From contig JAIXWX010000029.1 in assembly GCA_027491075.1 (NCBI GenBank), positions 1 through 64,000 on the forward strand: DNA of 64,000 nucleotides, written 5' to 3'. The DNA comes from Flavobacteriales bacterium (GTDB lineage Bacteria; Bacteroidota; Bacteroidia; Flavobacteriales_D; Sanyastnellaceae). The notes below the pieces were generated by a model. The model was not told the DNA's origin and did no database searches. It saw nothing but the letters and a program-made list of their open reading frames with translations. This document shows, in pieces, positions 16,681-25,645 of this stretch. Every line of letters starts with the position of its first letter. Position 1 is the stretch's first letter. The position numbers were made by a program, and so were the translations under genes.

Positions 16681-18012
16681 ATGAAAGTACTAGCTTCAAT
16701 ATGGTTGGCTTGCTTTAGTGTATTGGTTTCATTGGCACAACCGGCCAAAGTGGAGGTGGTGAAAAATGAAATTGGATGGCAGCTCCTAGTCAATGGTAAG
16801 CCTTACTATGTGAAGGGAGCAGGTGGACATGTGCAACAGAAAAAGCTAGTGGAGATCGGTGGAAATACTATTCGAACTTGGAGCACGGATAATGCTAAAA
16901 CCATTTTGGATGAAGCTCACAGAAATGGATTAATGGTGATGATGGGTCTATGGGTGCAGCACGAACGTCATGGTTTTGATTACGATGACCCTGTAAAAGT
17001 AAAAGCGCAACTCGAAGGATTTAGAAGTGCGGTGCTAGAGTTAAAAGATCACCCAGCGCTTTTGCTTTGGGGAGTGGGAAATGAAGTGGATTTGTTTTAT
17101 AAGAATACGAATGTTTGGTATGCTGTCGAGGATATAGCAAAAATGATTCATGAATTGGACCCAAATCATCCTACTTGCACGGTCACGGCCGGTTTTGATC
17201 CTATTGAAGCAAGGCTGATCATGGAACGCGCTCCCAGTATTGATATTTATGGGGTAAATACATACGGGGATATTGGAAATGTAAAGGATGCTATTCGAGC
17301 TTGTGGATGGAACAAATCGTATATGATAACCGAGTGGGGACCCAATGGACACTGGGAAGTTGCGAAAACCACTTGGAACGCGCCCATTGAACAAAGCAGT
17401 CATGAAAAAGCCGATAGCTACGAATCGAGATATCTGCAGTTTATTGAAGCCGACAAAGAAATGTGTTTAGGTTCTTTTGTATTTCTTTGGGGACAAAAGC
17501 AGGAAACTACTTCGACTTGGTATGGATTGTTTTCGGAATCGGGAGAAACCTCTGAAGCCATCGATCGACTGCATCAAATTTGGAAGGGAAGCCCTCCAAA
17601 GAACAGCGCTCCATCTTTGCAACCATCTTTGCTCAACAACGCTAGACGTGGAGAAAGTATTAAGATAGAGGCAGGAGACAAATGCACTGCAACCATCGTA
17701 GCATCCGATGTGAACGGGGATGACGTAAAGATCAAAGTCTTTGTTGTTCCAGAAAGTACCGATATCAAAAGCGGTGGAGATGCAGAAAACGCACCACCCG
17801 CGGTGAGTGGACTTTCTATGCGAATGAGAAATCAAGTGGCCCATTTTTACGCACCGTCTGCTCCTGGAAACTATCGTCTATTTATTTTTGTATACGATAA
17901 AAAAGGGGCATACGCCTACGAGAATATTCCTTTTGAAGTCATTAAACCTGTAAGCGGAACTCGGACTAAAAGACCGGTTGCGTTTAAGCCGATGGATATG
18001 TCTTTCCAATAA
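16681..18012 (+). CDS. Secreted clan-A glycoside hydrolase, possible GH158 endo-beta-1,3-glucanase
   Basis: The 443-residue protein has a signal peptide (1-19), a TIM-barrel region (about 35-310) and a C-terminal Ig-like domain (about 325-425). Clan-A catalytic glutamates are visible as E135 in WGVGNEVD and E218 in ITEWGPNG. The 83-residue spacing and the barrel-plus-Ig layout match what I recall for GH158 laminarinases. The neighbouring GH16 and GH3 genes support beta-1,3-glucan as substrate. A GH2- or GH5-like assignment cannot be excluded by eye. It is co-transcribed with the regulator 8 bases upstream. No lipobox is seen, so it is likely periplasmic or released. Confidence 0.78.
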   Translation: MKVLASIWLACFSVLVSLAQPAKVEVVKNEIGWQLLVNGKPYYVKGAGGHVQQKKLVEIGGNTIRTWSTDNAKTILDEAHRNGLMVMMGLWVQHERHGFDYDDPVKVKAQLEGFRSAVLELKDHPALLLWGVGNEVDLFYKNTNVWYAVEDIAKMIHELDPNHPTCTVTAGFDPIEARLIMERAPSIDIYGVNTYGDIGNVKDAIRACGWNKSYMITEWGPNGHWEVAKTTWNAPIEQSSHEKADSYESRYLQFIEADKEMCLGSFVFLWGQKQETTSTWYGLFSESGETSEAIDRLHQIWKGSPPKNSAPSLQPSLLNNARRGESIKIEAGDKCTATIVASDVNGDDVKIKVFVVPESTDIKSGGDAENAPPAVSGLSMRMRNQVAHFYAPSAPGNYRLFIFVYDKKGAYAYENIPFEVIKPVSGTRTKRPVAFKPMDMSFQ

Positions 18013-18022
18013 GAGAGGTACT

Positions 18023-18055
18023 TATTGTTTTTTTGACAAAAAGGGTTTATGTTTG
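18023..18055 (+). promoter_or_regulatory. Internal promoter with a palindrome between its boxes
   Basis: The -7 box TATGTTTG (18048-18055) matches TAnnTTTG exactly, with a TATTG -33-like box at 18023-18027 and a 20-base spacer. A perfect odd palindrome TTTTTG-A-CAAAAA (18030-18042) fills the spacer, in the right place for an operator. It lies just before the outer-membrane barrel gene at 18081. Confidence 0.55.
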
Positions 18056-18080
18056 GAAAAAATAGCCAACCAAATACAAC

Positions 18081-20066
18081 ATGCGACTCCTATCTGTGGC
18101 ATTCTTACTATTGTGCAACATCATCGCTTTTGCGCAAGAAGATTCCATTCCTAAGGGGCCAAGAGTCGCATTAGGAGATCCTACATGGATCGCTCCTTCC
18201 TTAAGAGAAAAGATCTCAATGGGATTGTTTCCTTTAAAAGAACCAACGAAGGGAAATATTCAGATTTCAGGTGACTATCGATTCTTCTCTACCTATACGC
18301 GTCACTTTGATCCGTATTTGCTAAATCCAACCATCAATGACACGGTATTGCCGCGAAATCTTTTTATAGGAGATGACAGCCAACTGCCAAGTTTAACATT
18401 GAATGTTTCTGGAAGAAGTGCATTGTTTTCTTCTTGGGGATTCGATTTGTATGTCTTTCAATTTCTCAATGGCGCTATTGGGCCTACTTACGGGAATCAA
18501 GTACCCGACAGTCTTCGTCCGGATATTCAGTACCCATTAACGGGAGTGCGTCTCGGTGGAAACTTAGGGATGTTACTTGGGATGAATTTGTATGGAAGCA
18601 TTCAAACGAAGAGAGGAACACTTCGCGCGAGAATAGGAGGTATTCAATGGGTGAATATCTCTGATCTGACTATGGCTTCGTTCAGAGGATACAACCGTTT
18701 TATTCTTTTTGAAAGAAATCCATGGGACCCATCAGGAGCGCAGCTTACGACACGTTACAAACAGTATTTTGATCAAGGTTCAATAGATCAAGATTTTCGT
18801 TGGGGAAATAGAGCATTTGTCGGTGCGGTATTGGAGGGTGCAGACATGCCTGGTCGAATCTCTTTTCTTGGAATGATAGGAAAAACGGAATTGAACGGTG
18901 GTTTTTCTCAAGTGCCGAGTTTTACATACGGAGGAAAGGTAAAGAAAGAGTTTGGTGCAAAGAATTTTGTTTCCTTAAATACAATCAATTCGCTGAGTTA
19001 TACAGATAGCCTCGCTCGAGAGACTTTTGGTTTTAATGTGATCACCACAGAGTTCTATTATGCATTTCAAGATTTTGTTTTACGTGGAGAAATAGGCGCT
19101 GGAAAATATTTTAGCCCTACCAATAATAAAGGCTGGGCAGAACTAGGACAAATCAAGTTTCAAACTCCGAGAAGAGGCTGGTGGCCATCTTTCGAAGTGC
19201 ATGCCTACAGAGTGAGTCCTCACGTAGTAAACAATAATGCTCTCTATTGGAATACCGCCACTAGAGAATATCGAGTGAATGATATTCCTGCTGGACAAGT
19301 GGGAAGTACTGTTCTTCTTCAACCCTTTGGCTCTAGCATGGTGAGATTGGGGCAAATCACCAACAACAGGAAAGGAATAAGTCTTAATGCAGAGCATGGA
19401 AGCAAACGTTTGAAGTTTTCCGGGGGTACTGGATTTTCCTCGGAGATCATCGCAGCGGCTCCGGTGATTACTTACGGAAATCCTGTGAATCAATTTACTC
19501 GTTCTCGCCTCTGGAGATGGGTATTTCCAGCAAACGTAGGACCTTACAATAGGTATTCAGATATCTTCCGGGATGTCTTTCAAACCGTAAATCTGTCCGA
19601 CGATAGTTCGGGTATTGTTGTAAATAGAAAACACTTTGCGATGGCTGAAGCGCAGATCAAGTACTTTACGAAATTTTTAGGAAGGGACTTGTTTGTTTTT
19701 TCTCTGTTTCAAATGGGTTCCGTTCAAAGGGATTGGTCGCCTGTCCTGGTGACCACTGAGAAAGCATATATCCGTCAGTATTCTTCGGAAGCGGAGCTTT
19801 ACTATGCCATTACTGGTGGATTTTTGCTCAATCTATATTATGGATACGAACGTACCATTGGAAACTATCTCACCGATATTGATGAAGAAAGCTTACGTCC
19901 CAGAAATCAATATGGCGAGGGCATAGGAATCGGCTGCGATGTAGATATGGGCAAGAACGCAAAACTCTATTTAAGACACAGATGGTTCACATTTAGAGAT
20001 GAAAGTTTCAACTTGGACCGATTTAGAGGAAGAGAATTAACCGTAGAAATAAAGGCATTTTTCTAA
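18081..20066 (+). CDS. Outer-membrane beta-barrel protein of the glucan locus (first barrel)
   Basis: The 661-residue protein has a signal peptide (about 1-18). The rest is made of alternating polar and hydrophobic strands with many Tyr, Trp and Gly, and it ends in phenylalanine (IKAFF), a typical outer-membrane barrel signature. There is no plug domain, TonB box or carboxypeptidase-like N-terminal domain, so it is not a SusC-type transporter. Its family is unknown to me. It could be a channel or a scaffold for glucan oligosaccharides, inferred from its position between hydrolase genes. The stop codon overlaps the next start codon by one base (TAATG), so translation is probably coupled. Confidence 0.75.
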   Translation: MRLLSVAFLLLCNIIAFAQEDSIPKGPRVALGDPTWIAPSLREKISMGLFPLKEPTKGNIQISGDYRFFSTYTRHFDPYLLNPTINDTVLPRNLFIGDDSQLPSLTLNVSGRSALFSSWGFDLYVFQFLNGAIGPTYGNQVPDSLRPDIQYPLTGVRLGGNLGMLLGMNLYGSIQTKRGTLRARIGGIQWVNISDLTMASFRGYNRFILFERNPWDPSGAQLTTRYKQYFDQGSIDQDFRWGNRAFVGAVLEGADMPGRISFLGMIGKTELNGGFSQVPSFTYGGKVKKEFGAKNFVSLNTINSLSYTDSLARETFGFNVITTEFYYAFQDFVLRGEIGAGKYFSPTNNKGWAELGQIKFQTPRRGWWPSFEVHAYRVSPHVVNNNALYWNTATREYRVNDIPAGQVGSTVLLQPFGSSMVRLGQITNNRKGISLNAEHGSKRLKFSGGTGFSSEIIAAAPVITYGNPVNQFTRSRLWRWVFPANVGPYNRYSDIFRDVFQTVNLSDDSSGIVVNRKHFAMAEAQIKYFTKFLGRDLFVFSLFQMGSVQRDWSPVLVTTEKAYIRQYSSEAELYYAITGGFLLNLYYGYERTIGNYLTDIDEESLRPRNQYGEGIGIGCDVDMGKNAKLYLRHRWFTFRDESFNLDRFRGRELTVEIKAFF

Positions 20067-21784
20067 TGAAAAAATGGTATAATATCATCCTGCTTCTTTG
20101 GCTACTACCGAATGTTTATTCGGCTCAGACCACTCCAAAGAAGTTCAGTTTTACAGGAGCTGCACGAGGATATTTTTTGGGAGATCAACTGAATCAGGAC
20201 TTGTCTTTGGAAGACTCTATTACGGTGCCTCGACTCAACAGTGGACACGTGATGGCTGATTTGGGTTTGAATATTCGACCCAATAAGAATATGGAAATTC
20301 AGGGAATGGTCCGTGTTCGAAATGACTACGGTGGATTCTGGGGCTCTGGTGTGACCTTCGATATTCGTCAGATGTATGTCAAAGGTGTGATTGGTGGTGT
20401 AGTGCGTTATCAATTGGGAGATATCAACTATCGACTTACCAAGTATACGTTTTGGAACAATGATCAAGAATTGTTTGACCTAGCTCCAACAGCATTGAAA
20501 CAGCAATGGGATGTTGTCAATTATGATCATTTTCATGATTTACAAAACTCCTGGAGGCAGCAAGGCGGAGCGGCAGAATGGGGATTGATTTTTAGCAAAG
20601 CAGTAGAGGAAATTCAATTTAGGGCTTTTGGAACCCGCGTGCGCGCCTCAAACAACAGCTCCATCAACGATCGTGTTTTTACAGGTGGAACAGCCCAAGT
20701 TGTGCAAAGCAAATATTTCGCGGCAGGAATCAGCTATGTGAATTTTTTAGATATTGAAGGTACCTCGAGAAATAATACCCTCCTGCGCAACCCCGTGGTC
20801 TCCATGAATGCAAGTGCCAACTATGCATCCACGGACTGGATTATTCGCGCGGAAGCGGAATGGGGTCGATCCTCCACCCGTTTTCTGAACAACGAGGAAG
20901 CCAAAGATCGAGATGGTACGTTTTCAGAATTAGGTATTCGCATTCAGCGAGCCAAGACTGGATGGTTTCTTCATGGATTAGTAAAACGTGTCGAAAGCGC
21001 ATTCAATAGCCCCGGGGCCCAAACAAGGAGATTGAATTTGAATGGCCAACCGGCATCATTTCAACGTATAGGGAATGAGCAAGAATTAAGACCATTCTCT
21101 ATGCTCGATTTAATGAGAGAGTCTTCTATGTACAATATGCAATTGCAACCGTATTTGATGAATTTCTCTCCGCGTTATGACAATATAACTCCTTTTGGAG
21201 CAGCGACGCCTAATCGACAAGGCATCATCGTGACAGCGGGTGGGGAGGTGATTCCAGGATTGTCTGTGGAACTTGCGCAGTATATGCTAACTGAAACAAG
21301 AGGAGAAGGAACAGCAGAGGGTCGCGATTTCGTGCGCTCTCAAGCAAAAGTAAAATGGTCCAACTTACACGAGAAGAGATCCAAAGGACGCAGAATTATT
21401 TTAGAAGGAAACATCAGGAGAGATCAAACATCTAGGCCTGGAACAGAGTTTTATAGAGGAGTGGATTTGGAAACAACAGTGGGTGCGATCGGTCTAGAAT
21501 TGGAAGTGATAGAAAAATTAGATGTGATTGCAGGGTGGCAATGGGTTGAGTACCGAGGATTTGATTTCACCGCTGTGAGGAATGAATATGCAGAAATTTT
21601 TAACTTTAGTGAGTATAGTGTGAATGGCAAAGAATCTATGACTGCAGCGGGATTGCGTTATAGATTTAGTGATAAGGCGTTTTTAAGCGCTCAAATGAAC
21701 TTTTTCCATACGGATGATGAAAATGTTCTTACTGCGCATTATCAGATTCAACAATTTATGCTTTTGTATCAAATAAATTTTTAG
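20066..21784 (+). CDS. Outer-membrane beta-barrel protein of the glucan locus (second barrel)
   Basis: The 572-residue protein has a signal peptide (about 1-20) and ends in YQINF, again with a terminal phenylalanine. Predicted amphipathic strands run along its length, such as GVVRYQLGDINYRLTKY and the final MLLYQINF. It is not obviously homologous to the first barrel, and no TonB-dependent features are seen. Coupling to the preceding gene (TAATG) suggests equal amounts of both, so they may form a complex. Translocation or anchoring of hydrolases is possible, but not shown by sequence. Confidence 0.75.
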   Translation: MKKWYNIILLLWLLPNVYSAQTTPKKFSFTGAARGYFLGDQLNQDLSLEDSITVPRLNSGHVMADLGLNIRPNKNMEIQGMVRVRNDYGGFWGSGVTFDIRQMYVKGVIGGVVRYQLGDINYRLTKYTFWNNDQELFDLAPTALKQQWDVVNYDHFHDLQNSWRQQGGAAEWGLIFSKAVEEIQFRAFGTRVRASNNSSINDRVFTGGTAQVVQSKYFAAGISYVNFLDIEGTSRNNTLLRNPVVSMNASANYASTDWIIRAEAEWGRSSTRFLNNEEAKDRDGTFSELGIRIQRAKTGWFLHGLVKRVESAFNSPGAQTRRLNLNGQPASFQRIGNEQELRPFSMLDLMRESSMYNMQLQPYLMNFSPRYDNITPFGAATPNRQGIIVTAGGEVIPGLSVELAQYMLTETRGEGTAEGRDFVRSQAKVKWSNLHEKRSKGRRIILEGNIRRDQTSRPGTEFYRGVDLETTVGAIGLELEVIEKLDVIAGWQWVEYRGFDFTAVRNEYAEIFNFSEYSVNGKESMTAAGLRYRFSDKAFLSAQMNFFHTDDENVLTAHYQIQQFMLLYQINF

Positions 21785-21787
21785 AAA

Positions 21788-22783
21788 ATGATCAAGAAGA
21801 TATTTTTTGTAGCACTCTTTGGAATAGCGGTTGGTTGCAGTGTGGATGAGGAGTTTGAGGGTCCTTCATTGAATGATCTCTATGGAAGTTTTATGATCAT
21901 CACTCCATTGGATATCACCGATAGAAACGTTGATTTCGCCGAAGGAGAATTAACCTCTTTCACCGCTGTATTCTCCAAACAAGTGGATTGGAAAGTAAGA
22001 ATCAAAGGATTGTCTTCTGGCGCTGTCAAGGAGATGACCGGTTTTTCGAATTCATTGAATTCAGACAATGCGCAGTGGAATGGTACTACTACTTTTTTGC
22101 CGATGTTTCGTGCCGAAGAATGCGCAGTCGAACTTACTTTCTTATCTGAACCGGATACGCTGAGAGATACCTTGAGTTTGTCTTCAGGAAGAGTTAATGA
22201 AGGATTGCTTTTATCGGATTTTGAATCAGGATTCCCGTCGGGTTGGACCACCTTCGTTCAGTCAGGTGCCAATATGTCGTTCGTGGTTCAAACCAATAAC
22301 AATGCGGCCCAAGGCACTCGCTACTACGACATGGGTGGAACCGTGAATTGGGATTGGCTCAAAGGTCTTTTTGAAATCCCAGCTACCGTTTATGGATCCC
22401 CTAGATTTGACCTGAATCCGAATCCAGAACAGGTTTTCTTTAATGCAATGCTGTACAAACCAGCGGCAATTGACAATGCCTTGGTCTTGTTTCAATTCAG
22501 AGAAGACGACAACCAAGATGGAGTGTACAGTTCTTCCTCTGAAGATATGTATTCAATACAGGTAGATCCGAGTGTTAATGGGTGGACGTTATTGAATGCA
22601 AAGTATGCTGATCTTCAAACATTGATCAATGGTGCACCAGCACCAGCCATTGGAAATGGGATTCGGGAACCGCACAAGTGCATGCGCGTGTCGGTATTGT
22701 TTTTAGCAGCTCCTACTTCGGGGTATACCCAAGGCTATATTGATTACTTGATCTTCACTGAAAACGGTCCATTACAGCCATGA
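21788..22783 (+). CDS. Glycan-binding-type lipoprotein
   Basis: The 331-residue protein has a lipobox (AVGC, Cys17) followed by an acidic stretch (SVDEEFEG), as in surface-exposed Bacteroidota lipoproteins. The first part (about 30-130) looks Ig-like. The rest (about 140-325) has the jelly-roll pattern of carbohydrate-binding modules (LLSDFESGFPSGWTT near the start, YIDYLIF at the end). No catalytic residues are evident. It starts 3 bases after the second barrel gene and overlaps the next gene by 4 bases. By position it replaces SusE/SusF-type surface binders; the ligand is inferred to be beta-glucan. Confidence 0.72.
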   Translation: MIKKIFFVALFGIAVGCSVDEEFEGPSLNDLYGSFMIITPLDITDRNVDFAEGELTSFTAVFSKQVDWKVRIKGLSSGAVKEMTGFSNSLNSDNAQWNGTTTFLPMFRAEECAVELTFLSEPDTLRDTLSLSSGRVNEGLLLSDFESGFPSGWTTFVQSGANMSFVVQTNNNAAQGTRYYDMGGTVNWDWLKGLFEIPATVYGSPRFDLNPNPEQVFFNAMLYKPAAIDNALVLFQFREDDNQDGVYSSSSEDMYSIQVDPSVNGWTLLNAKYADLQTLINGAPAPAIGNGIREPHKCMRVSVLFLAAPTSGYTQGYIDYLIFTENGPLQP

Positions 22784-23412
22784 GAATACTGCAACTTGCT
22801 GCATTCTTGATTTTATCAGTGGCCTGCACGAATATGCAACCGCTCGGACTCTATGATCTGCAAGATGGCAGTACCATTAAAAACATTGATGGTTTTTCTC
22901 AACTTACGGTATTCAGTGATGATATTACATCGGATCTTTGGTTTACGAAAAACGAGACTTGCTTGAAGGTAGAACAAGAGAGAGCAGACGTTTATTCAGG
23001 GAATGGTGCTATTCACATACAGTGGAACAAACAAGCAGGTGGTTGCCCATGGCTTGGTTTAGGAATAGGATGGGACGGATGGACAGGAAAAGATATTTCG
23101 CAGATATACAAGAAGGCAGCAATTAGTTTTAGGGTAAAAACCAATGGCAAACCAATGACTCAATTGCCTTGGGCGATTGGTTTGGAAGATTTTGCAGGAT
23201 CACAAGTATGGACAGGAGCAACAGCGGATGTGGTGGTGAGCGGTCCTATTAGCGAGCAGTGGACCATGGTTCGTATTCCGCTCGAGAAATTCAATCCAGA
23301 TTCTCCCAACTTTGATATGTATGGAGTAAAACAATTGATGTTTCAATTCGAATCGAATGGAGAAGTATTCATGGATCAAATAGAAATCGTTGCATTAGAT
23401 GAAATCAATTAA
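22780..23412 (+). CDS. Small CBM-like lipoprotein
   Basis: The 210-residue protein has a lipobox (SVAC, Cys16). The mature part is a single jelly-roll resembling CBM11 or related domains: KAAISFRVKTNG, then WTMVRIPLEKF and MFQFESNGEVFMDQIEIV at the end. It is probably a glycan-binding lipoprotein at the outer membrane. It overlaps the preceding gene by 4 bases and the following GH3 gene by 14 bases, so all three are translated from one message. Confidence 0.72.
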   Translation: MRILQLAAFLILSVACTNMQPLGLYDLQDGSTIKNIDGFSQLTVFSDDITSDLWFTKNETCLKVEQERADVYSGNGAIHIQWNKQAGGCPWLGLGIGWDGWTGKDISQIYKKAAISFRVKTNGKPMTQLPWAIGLEDFAGSQVWTGATADVVVSGPISEQWTMVRIPLEKFNPDSPNFDMYGVKQLMFQFESNGEVFMDQIEIVALDEIN

Positions 23413-25645
23413 AGGCTACATAGCATTGTTTGGGGTAGCGTTGTTGTTTTCTTGCGCTGCTAGAAAAGAACAAACGAAAAACGTATCCACGAGCGATCCA
23501 GAAATAGAACAATTGCTTTCGCGAATGACTGTGCGGGAGAAAATTGGTCAGATGACTCAGTTGAATCTGGATGTCGTATGTGTCGGAGAAATTTATAAGC
23601 TTTCTGAACCGCATCGCATTGACAGCGATAAACTCAGAAAGGCAGTCGTTGAATATGGAGTGGGATCGATTTTGAATTGCGGTGGACACGCCTACCCAAG
23701 GGCACAATGGCTGGAGATTATCGGAGAAATTCAGCGTGTGGCCATGAATGATAGTCGTTTGAAAATACCTGTGCTATATGGTATTGACGCTATCCATGGT
23801 GCTAATTATGTAATGGGATCTACTCTTTTTCCCCAACCCTTGGCGCAAGCGGCTACATTCAATGCTGAGCTGGTGGAAAAAGGAGCTCAGATTACTGCCT
23901 ATGAAACGCGCGCTGTTGGAATTCCCTGGAATTTCTCTCCCGTATTGGATGTTGCTCGAAACCCACTTTGGTCGCGTTTTTTTGAAACGTATGGGGAAGA
24001 TCCTCTGGTGTGTGCGGAGCTCGGAACTGCCGCCATTCGCGGGTATCAGAGTAAAAGGAAAGAGGCGTTTGTAGCTGGTTGTATGAAACACTTCTTGGGT
24101 TACAGTGGCATGAGAACAGGTAAGGATCGCACTCCAGCGCTCATTCCGAATATTACACTGAGAGAAATATATCTGCCTCCTTTTGAAAAGGCGGTGAATA
24201 CAGGTGCTCTAACTGTGATGATAAACTCCGGAGAAATAAATGGAGTTCCCGTTCATGCAAGTAAAGAAATTCTTACCGGGTTGCTGCGTGATGAACTGAA
24301 GTTTGAAGGTATTGCAGTCACCGATTGGGAAGATGTGATGAAACTACATTTGAATCATCGCGTGGCGGAGAATTTAAAAGAAGCTACATTCCTCGCAATG
24401 GAAGCAGGAATAGACATGTGTATGGTCCCAAATGATTATCAATTCAGTGATTTACTTCTCGAATTGGTGAATGAAGGTCGAATTTCTGAAGAACGCTTAA
24501 ATACTTCAGTTAGGAGAATCCTAAAGGTAAAACATGTTCTTGGATTGCTAGAAAAATCGCTTGTTCCAAGAATGGAAGATTATCCGGATTTTAATTCGAT
24601 GGCTTCAAGGAATGCGGCATTGACAATGGCACAGGAAGCGATGACTCTTTTGGAGAATAGAAATAATGTATTGCCTATTAAAAAGGGATCGAAGGTTTTT
24701 CTTACAGGTCCAGCCGCGCATTCCATGAGCATGTTGAATGGTGCATGGACAAGAACGTGGCAGGGCGTCGATACGATTTGGGACGACACTTCAATGCTTA
24801 CCATTAAAAAGGCTTTGGAACAAAAAGAAGTAATGGTAGACTATTACAAAGGAGTTGAAGTGAATGCTGCACTGGACCTTGAAGGGGCGTTGATGCGTGC
24901 AAAGAAGAGTGAGGTAATTGTAGTTTGTATTGGAGAAAATCCTTCTACTGAGAAGCCCGGAGATATTGATGATCTTTCCATGAGTGAAGCACAACTGAAT
25001 TATGTTGAGCGATTAACTGAAACTGGAATTCCAGTGGTTTTGGTGCTCGTAGAAAATCGTCCACTTCTAGTAAACAAGATAGCGGATAAAGTAGATGCGG
25101 TGGTGTTGGCTTATCAACCGGGGGACTACGGTGGTCAGGCATTGGCGAACGTATTGTTAGGTGAAGTTTCTCCTTCTGGCAAGTTACCATTTACCTATCC
25201 TCGATACAATCACTCTTTATTGACTTACGACCATAAGTACACAGAGACATTGGATCAACAATTTGGGAATAAGGCCTTCCGACCTCAATGGGAATTTGGA
25301 CATGGATTGACGTATGCCCAATTATCATATAGTAATTTAACCGTAGAGAAGGCCCAAGGAGATGCCCTTATTGTAAAAGTAACAATATCTAACCCGAGTG
25401 GGTATACGGTAAATGAAAGTGTCTTGCTTTTCATACGAGATATGTATGCAAGCGTTACACCACATACTAAGAAGTTAAGACAATTCTCAAAAGTTAAGGT
25501 AGGGCCACGAAGTCAAGTGAATGTCAGCTTTACGGTACCAAAGGAGGATTTAATGTTCTACAATGCTCAAGGAGTAAAGGTATTTGAACCGGGTAGCTTC
25601 GAAGTACAAATAGAATCTCTCAAGAAAGAAATACGAGTGCCATGA
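23399..25645 (+). CDS. GH3 beta-glucosidase lipoprotein
   Basis: The 748-residue protein has a lipobox (LFSC, Cys19), a GH3 N-terminal barrel (about 35-390), the alpha/beta sandwich domain (about 425-630) and a C-terminal FnIII-like domain (about 670-745). Family motifs are clear: GIDAIHGANYV, CMKHFLGY and VTDWEDV, where D309 is the expected nucleophile; GKLPFTYPR and EFGHGLTY mark the later domains. Length fits family members of about 750. It probably removes glucose from the ends of oligosaccharides made by the GH16 and clan-A enzymes. It overlaps its upstream neighbour by 14 bases and the GH16 gene by 4. Confidence 0.92.
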   Translation: MKSIKGYIALFGVALLFSCAARKEQTKNVSTSDPEIEQLLSRMTVREKIGQMTQLNLDVVCVGEIYKLSEPHRIDSDKLRKAVVEYGVGSILNCGGHAYPRAQWLEIIGEIQRVAMNDSRLKIPVLYGIDAIHGANYVMGSTLFPQPLAQAATFNAELVEKGAQITAYETRAVGIPWNFSPVLDVARNPLWSRFFETYGEDPLVCAELGTAAIRGYQSKRKEAFVAGCMKHFLGYSGMRTGKDRTPALIPNITLREIYLPPFEKAVNTGALTVMINSGEINGVPVHASKEILTGLLRDELKFEGIAVTDWEDVMKLHLNHRVAENLKEATFLAMEAGIDMCMVPNDYQFSDLLLELVNEGRISEERLNTSVRRILKVKHVLGLLEKSLVPRMEDYPDFNSMASRNAALTMAQEAMTLLENRNNVLPIKKGSKVFLTGPAAHSMSMLNGAWTRTWQGVDTIWDDTSMLTIKKALEQKEVMVDYYKGVEVNAALDLEGALMRAKKSEVIVVCIGENPSTEKPGDIDDLSMSEAQLNYVERLTETGIPVVLVLVENRPLLVNKIADKVDAVVLAYQPGDYGGQALANVLLGEVSPSGKLPFTYPRYNHSLLTYDHKYTETLDQQFGNKAFRPQWEFGHGLTYAQLSYSNLTVEKAQGDALIVKVTISNPSGYTVNESVLLFIRDMYASVTPHTKKLRQFSKVKVGPRSQVNVSFTVPKEDLMFYNAQGVKVFEPGSFEVQIESLKKEIRVP

